Assembly: GCA_027624075.1 (NCBI GenBank)
Contig: JAQBUH010000003.1
Coordinates: 62,001-126,000 of the forward strand
Direction of reading: 5' to 3'
Source: Chloroflexota bacterium
GTDB taxonomy: Bacteria > Chloroflexota > Dehalococcoidia > Lucifugimonadales > Lucifugimonadaceae
Length of the DNA: 64,000 nucleotides
Position numbers and translations under genes: made by a program. Under the pieces are notes generated by a model. The model was not told the origin of the DNA, did not search any database, and saw only the letters and a program-made list of their open reading frames with translations. This document shows positions 8,139 through 16,525 of this stretch, one piece after another. The first letter of the stretch is position 1. The number at the start of each line of letters is the position of its first letter.

Positions 8139-10106
8139 ATGCCCCAGAAAGCCGCCCGCAAAGCCGTCGCCCCATACGGATCATGGAAGTCTCCGGTCAC
8201 CCCTGACCTGATCACCGCTGGCTCAGTGCGGCTGGGCGAAATCAGGGTCGGCGGCGAAGGCCTCTACTGGCTCGAAGGCAGGCCTTCCGAAGCCGGACGT
8301 TACGTCATCGTCCGCATGTCTCCGGACGGCGCGATATCCGACGCAATCCCCGAAGGTTTTAATGTGCGCACCGCTGTCCACGAATACGGCGGCGGAGCGT
8401 ACGCTGTACACGGCGGCACGATCTACTTCTCAAACTGGGACGACCAGCGGCTGTACCGCCAGGCGCCAGGGGCAAAGCCTGAGCCAATCACTCCCGCGCC
8501 TGCCATTGCCCGCGGCGACCGCTATGCGGACCTTGAGGTGACTCCTGACGGCCGGCATATCGTCTGCGTCAGGGAGCGGCACCACGACGGTCGCGAGGCG
8601 GACAACGAGCTGGTCGTTATCCCGGCAGACGGCAGCGCCGGACCTCGCGTCATTGCGTCAGGCAGAGACTTCTACTCGTCTCCGCGCGTCAGCCCGGACG
8701 GCGCCTCTATCGCATGGACGGCGTGGGACCACCCGAACATGCCATGGGACGGAACGGAGCTGTGGTCGGCCACGCTTAACCCGGACGCCACGGTGGCTTT
8801 CGAGGCACAGATAGCCGGGGGCAAGGACGAGAGCATCATTCAGCCGGAGTGGAGCCCGGGCGGGCTGCTCCACTTCATCTCTGACAGCCCCGGATGGTGG
8901 AACCTGTTCTCATGGCGAGACGGCGCCGCGGTGAACCTGCTGCCGGAGAAGTTCGATGCCGGTGGCGCCTCGTGGGCGTTTGGCTTCTCAACCTGTTGCC
9001 TGCTGGAAGACGGCTCTGCTCTCGTCCGGAAGTCCGAGGGCGCAACCGGCGCCCTCGTCACTGTGGCGCCGGGCGGCGGCCGCACTGGAGCTATCGATAT
9101 CCCGTACTCGGACATCTCATCCGTCCAATCTGCTGGTGATGCCGTCTACTTCATCGGCGCCAGCCCAACCCGCGAGCCGGCAGTCGTCCGCCTCGATCTC
9201 GCCTCAGGCGCAACGACGGTGGTCAAGCAGAGTTCGAGCGTGACGGTGAACCCGGACTACATCTCGGCGCCTGAGCCGATCTCCTTCCCCACCACCGGGA
9301 GCGCCATCGCCCACGCTTACTTCTACGCCCCGAAAAACCGGGATTTCCAGGGGCAACCCGGCGAGCTGCCTCCGCTCATGGTGATCTGCCACGGAGGGCC
9401 GACGAGTGCGACAAGCGCGTCGCTAAGCCTGATGACGCAGTTCTGGACCAGCCGCGGTATCGCGGTCGTTGACGTGAACTACCGCGGCTCAACAGGCTAC
9501 GGCCGCGCGTACCGCAACGCGCTGCGAGAGAACTGGGGCCGCTACGACACTGATGACTGTATCGCCGCCGCCGATTACCTTGCAACCCGCGGACTCACTG
9601 ACCGGAGGCGCACGGTGATTCGCGGCGGCAGCGCAGGCGGCTATACGACGATCAACGCGCTCACCTTCCACAAGGTCTTTGCGGCCGGCGCCGCCTACTA
9701 CGGCATCGCCGACCTGAGCGTGTTCCTGGGCGACACGCACAAGTTCGAGTCGCGCTATCTCGACTCGTTGATCGGGCCATACCCACAGGAAAAACAGCGC
9801 TACCACGACCGCTCCGCCATCAACTTCACAGATCAGCTGAGCGCGCCGATGATCATCTTCCAGGGTCTCGAAGATAAGATCGTGCCGCCGTCGCAGGCAG
9901 AGATCATGGTCAAGGCGCTCGAAGAGAAGCGGATCATGCACGCGTATGTGCCGTTCGCAGGCGAGCAGCACGGCTTCCGCAAGTCGGAGAACATCGAGCG
10001 GGCGCTGGAGGCAGAGCTGTATTTCTACGGCGTCGCGCTTGGCTTCGCGCCGGCGGACAGTATCGAGCCGGTAGACATCAGGAACATGAAGCGAGCGTCC
10101 AGGTAA
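8139..10106 (+). CDS. S9 family prolyl-oligopeptidase-type peptidase
   Basis: A 655-residue serine peptidase of the acylaminoacyl-peptidase/dipeptidyl-aminopeptidase type. Residues 1 to about 380 form a beta-propeller with repeated VSPDG/VTPDG-like blades. The C-terminal alpha/beta-hydrolase has the nucleophile Ser498 in GGSAGGY, Asp579 in LEDKIVPP and His611 in GEQHGF, a complete catalytic triad. An oxyanion segment HGGPT lies upstream. No signal peptide is seen, so it is probably cytosolic and acts on short peptides. It converges on rpoA with only 1 bp between the two stop codons. Confidence 0.92.
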   Translation: MPQKAARKAVAPYGSWKSPVTPDLITAGSVRLGEIRVGGEGLYWLEGRPSEAGRYVIVRMSPDGAISDAIPEGFNVRTAVHEYGGGAYAVHGGTIYFSNWDDQRLYRQAPGAKPEPITPAPAIARGDRYADLEVTPDGRHIVCVRERHHDGREADNELVVIPADGSAGPRVIASGRDFYSSPRVSPDGASIAWTAWDHPNMPWDGTELWSATLNPDATVAFEAQIAGGKDESIIQPEWSPGGLLHFISDSPGWWNLFSWRDGAAVNLLPEKFDAGGASWAFGFSTCCLLEDGSALVRKSEGATGALVTVAPGGGRTGAIDIPYSDISSVQSAGDAVYFIGASPTREPAVVRLDLASGATTVVKQSSSVTVNPDYISAPEPISFPTTGSAIAHAYFYAPKNRDFQGQPGELPPLMVICHGGPTSATSASLSLMTQFWTSRGIAVVDVNYRGSTGYGRAYRNALRENWGRYDTDDCIAAADYLATRGLTDRRRTVIRGGSAGGYTTINALTFHKVFAAGAAYYGIADLSVFLGDTHKFESRYLDSLIGPYPQEKQRYHDRSAINFTDQLSAPMIIFQGLEDKIVPPSQAEIMVKALEEKRIMHAYVPFAGEQHGFRKSENIERALEAELYFYGVALGFAPADSIEPVDIRNMKRASR

Positions 10107-10107
10107 G

Positions 10108-11109
10108 TCACTCCGAAACTCCAGGCTCTTCCGCCTCATCACCGCCAACCACCAGCCCGCACGCCGCAAGCCGCTTCTTCAACTCAGCCATCGAAGTCTT
10201 GCCGAAGTTCTTGATCCTCATCAGTTCGGCGTCTGTCACCGAGAGGATGTCGATGGCGCGGTTGTAGCCCGAGCGGCGAAGAGCGTTCCGCGTGTGCGCG
10301 GATAGCCCGAGCTCCTCTACCCTCATGTTGAGCTTCTCGACGGGCACACCCGGAAATTTCGGCCCCTGGCCGGCCGGGTTTTCTGACGCTCCCACCACAA
10401 GGTACAGGTCCCGCGTCAGCTCGCTCGCAGCGGCCTGCAGAGCATCCAGCGGCGACAGCGCCCTGTCTGTCCACACCTCCATAATCAGCCGCTCCATCTC
10501 ATCGCCCTGCCCAACTCGCACCTTCTCCACATAGAAGTTAGCCTTGCGGACGGGAGTGAAGACTGCGTCGATCTGCAGTACGCCAACGGGCAGGGACTCA
10601 TCCTGCGCAGCGTCCCTGTACGCGACGCCCTGCTCGACATTCAACTCAACCGATAGCCGCGCCTCCCACGAGTCAAGCGTCGCAAGGTGGTGCTCCGGGT
10701 TGACGATCGCAAAGTCGGAGGTCGCCAGGATGTCGCCAGCGCGCACCTCGCCCTCTCCATCAACCTCGATCCGCAACCGTCCCGGCCTGTTCGCCAGGGA
10801 GCGGATCCGCACTCCCTTCAGGTTCAGGAGGAAGTCGGTGACGTCTTCCCGCATCCCGGCCAGCGACGCGTACTCGTGCGGCACCCCCTCGATCTTGGCC
10901 CAGGTCACCGCCGCGCCCGGCACCGAGTTGAGCAGCGTGCGGCGAAGCGAGTTGCCCAGCGTCATTCCTCTGCCGCGCGGGAGCGGCTCGATGGCGAATT
11001 TGCCGAAGTCATCGCTGGTCTCGACAACCGACATCGCCGGCTGCGGGACCGCTGGCGCGGGCGGCGACTCGTCAAAACGCGCGTCGAAAAGTCGTTCAAG
11101 AAGTGCCAT
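10108..11109 (-). CDS. rpoA: DNA-directed RNA polymerase subunit alpha
   Basis: A 333-residue alpha subunit. The N-terminal dimerisation/assembly domain shows EPLPRGRGMTLGNSLRRTLL (41-60) and HEYASLAGMREDVTDFLLNLKG. The C-terminal HhH domain spans about 262-320 (NFGKTSMAELKKRL). An extra N-terminal stretch of about 25 residues rich in Ala/Pro precedes the domain. The start ATG 11109 has AGGAGG ten bases upstream. Two oddities stand out. The gene is not next to rpsK/rpsD/rplQ as usual. In the CTD the residue aligning with the DNA-binding Arg265 of E. coli is His272 (LSAHTRN), while Asn275 and Arg278 match Asn268 and Lys271. It could be the only alpha or a paralogue. Confidence 0.93.
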   Translation of the reverse strand: MALLERLFDARFDESPPAPAVPQPAMSVVETSDDFGKFAIEPLPRGRGMTLGNSLRRTLLNSVPGAAVTWAKIEGVPHEYASLAGMREDVTDFLLNLKGVRIRSLANRPGRLRIEVDGEGEVRAGDILATSDFAIVNPEHHLATLDSWEARLSVELNVEQGVAYRDAAQDESLPVGVLQIDAVFTPVRKANFYVEKVRVGQGDEMERLIMEVWTDRALSPLDALQAAASELTRDLYLVVGASENPAGQGPKFPGVPVEKLNMRVEELGLSAHTRNALRRSGYNRAIDILSVTDAELMRIKNFGKTSMAELKKRLAACGLVVGGDEAEEPGVSE

Positions 11110-11372
11110 TGCTCTGCGTGCCTCCTGCGCGGCCCTTGCTCATTCCAGAGCAAAAATTCCGCGTTGAACAGATGGTCCCGTGAATTGGCTTTCGGGACCT
11201 GCCGTCTTGCGTAGAAGATCGAGGGTCCGGCGAGCGATGAAACTCATACACCGTGCCGGTGACAGACATACTGAGACTAAACGCGCAAAAAGTCAACCAG
11301 GGCGACTTGACACTGTACGTGTTTCGTGCTATGTGCGTATTTTCGAGATTGGCGACGCCGGAATCAGTCGCT

Positions 11373-12515
11373 TTACGGCCTCTTGCCTGTGACCCTGCCG
11401 AGCATCCTGAAGAAGCCCCGCTTGCGCTCGTCGTTCAGTCCCCAGTTGACCGGCGGGTTCTGGTACCCGGCGCTGTAGTCGCCGTACGCGGCCAGGCCGC
11501 CCGCGCCCGGGCCGGGGTCGAAGAAGCCCCAGCCTGCCCGGTGCGCCAGCGCCACAGAGAAGTTGTTCTCCGGCATGTCGAAATCGAAGTGGTCATCCTC
11601 GTTGTAGACGACCGGCTGGCCGCGATAGGCGGGCGTCGCGCGCACCTCGTCCACCATGCCGCCGATCTGCCGCGGCTCCGCGACCCCGTTGCCATGCAGC
11701 AGGACAAAATCGGATGCGGCGATCACGGCGTCTGGCGGCCTCACCCGCCGCGTAAAGCTCGTGCCGGCCAGCAGCCGCCTGCCGCCGGAGGTCACCGCCC
11801 TTGCGACAGCGATCAGCTCGTGCACTCGGTCGGGCATGAGGACATCGTGCTCATAGCGCGGCACATCGCACTCGTTGTTCACCTCGATAACGACGTTGGC
11901 GAACCCTTTTTCGAGCACCCACGAGCACGACTCCTCGACAGCGCGCCTGACGGCCGTCTCGTCACGCACTCGCTCGTCCTGCCCGAAGTAGAAGATGCCG
12001 AGCACCGTCACCATGCCCGCCGCGTCCACGGCTTTCAGCAACCTCTCAGCCCGGTCCATGAAATCCGGCTTGAGCGAGCCGTCAGCGTTGATCGCTCCTG
12101 AGTCCCACGGCTGAGACCCGGTTCCAGGCACGCCCTGCCAGACCTCCTCTTCAGTGGCGTCAGGGTGCTCTGAGCGGATGCGGCTCATCAGGTCTGCGAG
12201 TCCCGACTCGTCGCTTTTGTAGTAACCGAGAGGCGACGCTCCCTGCAGGTTGACGCATATGGCGTCCAGGCCGTGTGAGCGGTACACAGGCAGCATTGAG
12301 ATCAGCTCGCCGGTGTTGCGTCCGGCATCCCATGTCCCTGTATCCGGATAGCTCCACAGGTGCCGGGTCAGCCGGTTGGCGTCGTCGAAGATGCCGTTCG
12401 CCGTGCGGCTGTTCAGCAGCAGCCCCTCGACGCTTCCGCCGTTGAACTTGCGGCCGTCGTGTGTGGGTACGCCGTCGATCACCCAGTTCTCGCCGTCTAT
12501 CTCAACCGTCGTCAT
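11373..12515 (-). CDS. Glycoside-hydrolase-like TIM-barrel protein
   Basis: A 380-residue protein without a signal peptide. The pattern resembles clan GH-A barrels: strand-helix alternation with VVIEVNNECD, where Glu215 follows Asn214 as in the acid/base NE motif, and a second strand-end Glu306 in PVVYNEDDH where a nucleophile would lie. WDSGAINADGSLKPDFMDR and the aromatic YDS-type segments near the C-terminus also fit a sugar-binding barrel. The exact family and substrate are not recognisable. Its ATG overlaps the stop of the upstream M48 protease gene (ATGA), so the two are co-transcribed, though the functional link is unclear. Confidence 0.65.
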   Translation of the reverse strand: MTTVEIDGENWVIDGVPTHDGRKFNGGSVEGLLLNSRTANGIFDDANRLTRHLWSYPDTGTWDAGRNTGELISMLPVYRSHGLDAICVNLQGASPLGYYKSDESGLADLMSRIRSEHPDATEEEVWQGVPGTGSQPWDSGAINADGSLKPDFMDRAERLLKAVDAAGMVTVLGIFYFGQDERVRDETAVRRAVEESCSWVLEKGFANVVIEVNNECDVPRYEHDVLMPDRVHELIAVARAVTSGGRRLLAGTSFTRRVRPPDAVIAASDFVLLHGNGVAEPRQIGGMVDEVRATPAYRGQPVVYNEDDHFDFDMPENNFSVALAHRAGWGFFDPGPGAGGLAAYGDYSAGYQNPPVNWGLNDERKRGFFRMLGRVTGKRP

Positions 12516-13894
12516 GACTGCTCCGTTGCCGATGAGCCGGTATCTGCGGCTCTGTGCTCACGCTCCCACTGGCGCGCAAACTCTATCCTGCTCTCGACAG
12601 ACGGGTGCGAGTGGAGCACCAGCTCGATAATCCGGTTCGGCCGCCTCCGCGAAAGGTTCTGTTCCGACAGCCGCTCCATCGCAGACGCGAACGGCCCTGT
12701 CATCCCGGTCTTCTCAAGCGCATACACGTCCGCCGCATGCTCCATCCGCCGTGAGAGGCCGTTCGCAACGGGCAGGGCCAGCAGGGCAACCGCGCCACTC
12801 ACCAGCAACAGCAGCGGGAGGTTCGCGATGTCCGAGACTGACCGCAGCCCGAGCGGCTCTGTCCACGCGTCGAGCGCCAGGTGTACGGCGTAGAACGCCA
12901 CGAAAACCAGCGCCGTCTGAATGGCGAGACCTTTCCAGATGTCGTGGTGGACCTGGTGAGCCATCTCGTGCGCCAGCACAACCTCGATCTCGTCAGTCGA
13001 GTGCTCGTCGATCAGCGTGTCGGCCAGCAGGATCCGTCTCGTCCTGCCCCACCCTGCCAGCGCCGCGTTCGCCTTGCTCGTCTTTTCGCCAAGCTTCCAG
13101 ATGTAGACGCCGCGCACGTAGACGCCAAGTCGCAGTGAAAGCGCCAGCAGCCTGTCTTTCAGCTCGCCGTCCGGCAGCGGCTCGAACTTGAAGAAGATGC
13201 GGAACAGCAGCACCGGCGCCAGCGCCGCAAGCACGACGAAGAACAGCGTGAACCCTGCGCCCGCCACCAGCCACCACGTGCCGGGAAGCTCCCGCAACAG
13301 TAGGTAGATGAGTTCGACTGCGGCGACGAGAAACACCAGTTGCAGCGCCTGCGCCTTTGCCCAGTCTATGAGCCACTGGCCGAGAGTCGAGCGGGAAAGG
13401 CCGAACTGCCGCTCGACGAAGTGGCCTGAGTAGATGTCGAGCGGGAAGGTGACGACCTCGAATGCGAGCATGACAATGAGCAGGTAGATGAGGATTACCA
13501 GCGCCGCCGGTCCGGCTGAGCCCGTCCAGCCCTCGACCACGTCGCGCAGCGCTTCAGACCAGCCTGCGAGCAGGAACGCCAGTGGAAGCGCAATCGAAAG
13601 CGCGATGCTGGCGAGTGTCACGCGAAGATGAATTCGCTCATACCGCGGCGCCTGCGCGGAGTCGGCCTCTGGAGCGTCTGCGCCGGGGTCCGTTTCCGAC
13701 TGGCTTGCGTTGACGCAAGCGTCGCCGTCTGTGTCTGGGACATGCGGAACAACGGCTGCTTCCGGAGTCTGATTTTCGTCAGGCAGTGCGGTTCCTCCAG
13801 TCCGGTCGATAGCCACAGGGCATAAGTGCCAGTGATCAGTTTTCGTCCCGATCGCGGGGCGCCCGCTTGCGGGCAGAGGGATCTTACCGTTCAT
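12512..13894 (-). CDS. M48 family (Ste24-type) membrane metalloprotease
   Basis: A 460-residue integral-membrane zinc protease. The zinc site HEMAH is at 309-313 and the third ligand is Glu385 in RRMEHAADVYAL. At least five hydrophobic segments are visible (about 92-112, 128-150, 183-200, 206-232, 323-345, 356-376). FEVVTFPLDIYSGHFVERQFGLS is typical of the Ste24/CAAX-protease branch. The first about 85 residues are low-complexity and acidic, and the true start could be inside this stretch. It likely takes part in membrane-protein quality control, by family analogy. It is the first gene of a two-gene unit with the glycosidase-like protein. Confidence 0.85.
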   Translation of the reverse strand: MNGKIPLPASGRPAIGTKTDHWHLCPVAIDRTGGTALPDENQTPEAAVVPHVPDTDGDACVNASQSETDPGADAPEADSAQAPRYERIHLRVTLASIALSIALPLAFLLAGWSEALRDVVEGWTGSAGPAALVILIYLLIVMLAFEVVTFPLDIYSGHFVERQFGLSRSTLGQWLIDWAKAQALQLVFLVAAVELIYLLLRELPGTWWLVAGAGFTLFFVVLAALAPVLLFRIFFKFEPLPDGELKDRLLALSLRLGVYVRGVYIWKLGEKTSKANAALAGWGRTRRILLADTLIDEHSTDEIEVVLAHEMAHQVHHDIWKGLAIQTALVFVAFYAVHLALDAWTEPLGLRSVSDIANLPLLLLVSGAVALLALPVANGLSRRMEHAADVYALEKTGMTGPFASAMERLSEQNLSRRRPNRIIELVLHSHPSVESRIEFARQWEREHRAADTGSSATEQS

Positions 13895-13906
13895 CTACAG
13901 TCGGCC

Positions 13907-14040
13907 GAGAGATTCTGAGTCAAGCTCAGAATGACAGACCAACCACCCTATCCCTAACCCGCACCCGCAAACGGGCACCCGGCCAGGGAGAGGAAATCCG
14001 GACAAAGATGTCAACAGAGCCAATCGAGTTCAGCGTGACA
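13907..14040. repeat. Second, degenerate copy of the palindromic repeat
   Basis: 13907-13936 is the exact inverted copy of the 30-bp left arm at 4726. An arm similar to the right arm (AATCGAGTTCAGCGTGACA) occurs at 14022-14040, with about 85 bp of unrelated sequence between. The 13895-14114 intergenic stretch holds nothing else I recognise. Confidence 0.65.
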
Positions 14041-14114
14041 ACTCAAGCTGTCTGGCTGCCGTCTCACCGGGGAGCAATCTACCGCGGCCCTGTTCGTCAC
14101 GCTATCATCCGGCG

Positions 14115-14855
14115 ATGGCCCTCAACAGGATTGCAGAAAGCTTCGCCGCCGCGGTTGCCGACATCCCGGACGGCGCGTCGATCATGATCGGGGGCTTTGG
14201 CGGCGCCGGCGGCCAGCCCACCCGCCTCATGCTTGCGCTCAGGAACCACGGCGCAAAAAACCTCACAATCATCGGCAACGTGGCAGGCATCTCGATGACC
14301 ACCGGCTACGGCTGGCCGGAAGGCCCGGACGCCCCGGCGCCTGTTGACCAGGGCATCTTCTTTGCGAGCGGCCAGGCGACCAGGATCATCTGCTCGTTCC
14401 CTGTGCCGGGCACGACGAACCCGCTAAGCGAGATCGAAAAGGCGTGGCGTGAGGGCAGGGCAAAGGTAGACATCGTGCCGCAGGGGACGCTTATAGAACG
14501 GATCCGCTCCGCGGGCGCAGGCATCCCTGCCTTCTACACCCCGACGGGCGTCGGCACACCTGTCGCAGAGGGCAAGGAGTCGCGTGAGTTCGGTGGCAGG
14601 ACATACCTGCTTGAGCATGCTCTTCACGCAGACTACGCGCTCGTGCGTGCTCAGAGAGCCGACACGCATGGCAACCTGCAGTACGTCGGCACCAGCAGGG
14701 CGTTCGGACCTGCGATGGCGACGGCCGCGAAGGTCACCATCGCCGAGGTAGACGAGATCGTTGAGCCTGGCGGCATCGACCCGGAGCGCGTCGGCACGCT
14801 CGGCGCATACGTCAACCGCATCGTGAGGCGAGAGCCGGGAGACCCGTATCCATGA
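14115..14855 (+). CDS. CoA-transferase subunit A (3-oxoacid CoA-transferase family)
   Basis: A 246-residue alpha subunit of a family I CoA-transferase, which moves CoA between an acyl-CoA and a free acid. The N-terminal GGFGGAGGQPTRLMLALRNH and the IIGN strand match the SCOT/AtoD alpha signature. FGGRTYLLEHALHADYALVRA and DTHGNLQYVGTSRAFGPAMATAA are also typical. It overlaps the beta-subunit gene by 4 bp (ATGA), as expected for an obligate heterodimer. The acyl substrate is not predictable. The neighbouring candidate selenoprotein gene begins about 30 bp after the B subunit. Confidence 0.88.
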   Translation: MALNRIAESFAAAVADIPDGASIMIGGFGGAGGQPTRLMLALRNHGAKNLTIIGNVAGISMTTGYGWPEGPDAPAPVDQGIFFASGQATRIICSFPVPGTTNPLSEIEKAWREGRAKVDIVPQGTLIERIRSAGAGIPAFYTPTGVGTPVAEGKESREFGGRTYLLEHALHADYALVRAQRADTHGNLQYVGTSRAFGPAMATAAKVTIAEVDEIVEPGGIDPERVGTLGAYVNRIVRREPGDPYP

Positions 14856-15526
14856 CTGACCCGGCCCGCCGCCTGAACCGCACCGAGATTGCACGCCGTG
14901 TCGCGCTGGACCTGCCTGACGGTGGGATCGTGAACCTTGGCATCGGCATTCCCGCCCTCTGCGCAGACCTGCTGCCCGAAGGCGTCGAGCTGCGGTACCA
15001 CGCCGAAAACGGCATCCTCGGGTTCACCGAGATGCTCACGAAGTCGACCGGCGATCCCAACATCATGGAAGCCAGCGGCAACTTCCCGAAGCTCGTGCCC
15101 GGCATGGCGTTCTTCGACTCGGTCGAGTCGTTCAACCTTGTGCGCGGCGGCCATATAGACGTGACGGTGCTCGGCGGGCTGCAGGTCTCTCGCGCAGGCG
15201 ACCTTGCGAACTGGCTCATCCCGAAGCGCGGCATAGGCAGCATCGGCGGAGGCATGGACCTTGCGGCCAACGCAAAGCGCGTGATCGTTGCGATGGAGCA
15301 CACGACGCGGGACAACCAGCCCAAGATCGTGAACAGGTGCAGCTTCCCGCTGACGGCGCCCGCCTGCGTCGATGAGATCGTTACAGATGTTGCAGTCATC
15401 AAAGTCACAGCGGACGGACTCGTCCTCATGGAGACCGCTCCAGGCTGGTCGCCGGAGGACGTGCAAGCGATTACCGAGCCTGAGCTTATAGTCAGTGACA
15501 CCGTTTCGGTGATTCGCCAGGCCTGA
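14852..15526 (+). CDS. CoA-transferase subunit B (3-oxoacid CoA-transferase family)
   Basis: A 224-residue beta subunit carrying the catalytic glutamate. Glu52 in HAENGILGF corresponds to the conserved (S/A)ENG motif in which Glu forms the glutamyl-CoA thioester. LGIGIPALCADLLPEGVEL and GGHIDVTVLGGLQVSRAGDL are family signatures. It is translationally coupled to subunit A. It works with subunit A in the cytoplasm, probably in ketoacid or short-chain acid activation. Confidence 0.9.
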   Translation: MTDPARRLNRTEIARRVALDLPDGGIVNLGIGIPALCADLLPEGVELRYHAENGILGFTEMLTKSTGDPNIMEASGNFPKLVPGMAFFDSVESFNLVRGGHIDVTVLGGLQVSRAGDLANWLIPKRGIGSIGGGMDLAANAKRVIVAMEHTTRDNQPKIVNRCSFPLTAPACVDEIVTDVAVIKVTADGLVLMETAPGWSPEDVQAITEPELIVSDTVSVIRQA

Positions 15527-15553
15527 CATATCAGCATACTCAAGGACACTCAT

Positions 15554-16525
15554 ATGCCCGGTGAGACGTTCAAAGAATACGTCGACTCGCTCTCATACGG
15601 GTCACGCACCGACCTCCTGTTCAAGTTCCTGAAAAACCTTCCGGAAGAGGCTGCCGAGCGGTTCCTGCAGTCGTTGTTGCGCGAGCTCGGGGAGGTTGTC
15701 GACACAGGCGACCTCTCGTCGCTGTTCGACCTGATCTACGAGGCGCAGTTGGCGGGGTACTCGCCACCGGACGAGGAGACCCGCTGGAAATATGAAGACG
15801 CGCCGTTCGCTCCGCTTAAAAAGCCGCTTTCTGAAATGCGAGTCGGCCTGTTGACCTCAAGCGGCCACTATGTACTCGGCCAGCCTCACGCTCCGCCCGA
15901 GCTGGCCGAGTACTCGCAGGAGGAGGGCACGAGGCACATCGGCGAGTACGGCAGGGCGAAGCCGTTCCTGTCAGCGGTTCCGGTCGACACGCCGCAGGAG
16001 CGGATTGGCGTGCACCAGCCTGGATACGACATCCGTGCGGCGCTCAAGGACCGCGAGACGGTGATGCCAATCGACCGCATGGGGGAGATGGAGGCCGCTG
16101 GCGTGATCGGTGAGTTCGCCCGGACGGCGTACTCATTCATCGGCCTCACGTCGCAGATACGGCTGACCAAGGAAGACGCGCCGGCGTGGGCCGAGAAGGC
16201 GAAGACCGAAGGTTGGGAAGCCGCTGTGCTGGTGCCCGTTTGACCGGTCTGCCACGTGTCGGTCGGACACGTCAGCAGGGCGTTCGAGGCGGCGGGCATC
16301 CCGACGGTGATTGTGATGTCGAACGTTTTCCGTGGCCGGGTGCTGGCGATGAAGCCTGCCAGGGTCCTGTTCACCCGCCACATCATGGGAAGGCCGCTGG
16401 GGGCGCCGTTCGATGTGGAGCGCCAGGCTCACGTGCTGCGAGAGTCTCTGAGACTGCTTGAGTCGGCTACAGAGCCACAGACGGCTCTCCTGCTGCCGGA
16501 CGCGTACCGGACCGCTCCCCGTTAG
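15554..16525 (+). CDS. GrdB/PrdB-like reductase family selenoprotein (in-frame UGA = Sec)
   Basis: One continuous frame of 323 residues if UGA 16241-16243 is read as selenocysteine. Residues 1-229 match the glycine/sarcosine/betaine reductase B / D-proline reductase-like family (MRVGLLTSSGHYV, HIGEYGRAKPFLSAVP, VIGEFARTAYSFIG). They end in a strand AAVLVPV just before the UGA. After it the frame continues PVCHVSVGHVSRAFEAAGIP and TVIVMSNV, giving a redox motif U230-P-V-C233 where relatives have CxxC or UxxC. The hairpin at 16249-16278 supplies a bacterial SECIS candidate. It follows the CoA-transferase genes closely. The substrate is unknown; reduction of a C-N or C-S bond is a family-based guess. 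Conventional calling would end the gene at 16243. Confidence 0.85.
16241..16278 (+). promoter_or_regulatory. Sec UGA and candidate bacterial SECIS hairpin (GrdB-like gene)
   Basis: After UGA (16241-16243) come 5 nt. A 4-bp stem CTGC/GCAG (16249-16252 with 16275-16278) follows, then a small internal loop, then a 7-bp stem ACGTGTC/GACACGT (16254-16260 with 16266-16272). The apical loop is GGTCG (16261-16265). The loop begins after 17 nt and contains the G-U expected for SelB contact. Confidence 0.75.

Noticed and set aside
16241..16243. Reading this UGA as a true stop with a separate gene from 16256
   Set aside because: The following sequence is in the same frame, carries the family C-terminus, and a separate gene would begin in the middle of the redox motif without a ribosome-binding site.
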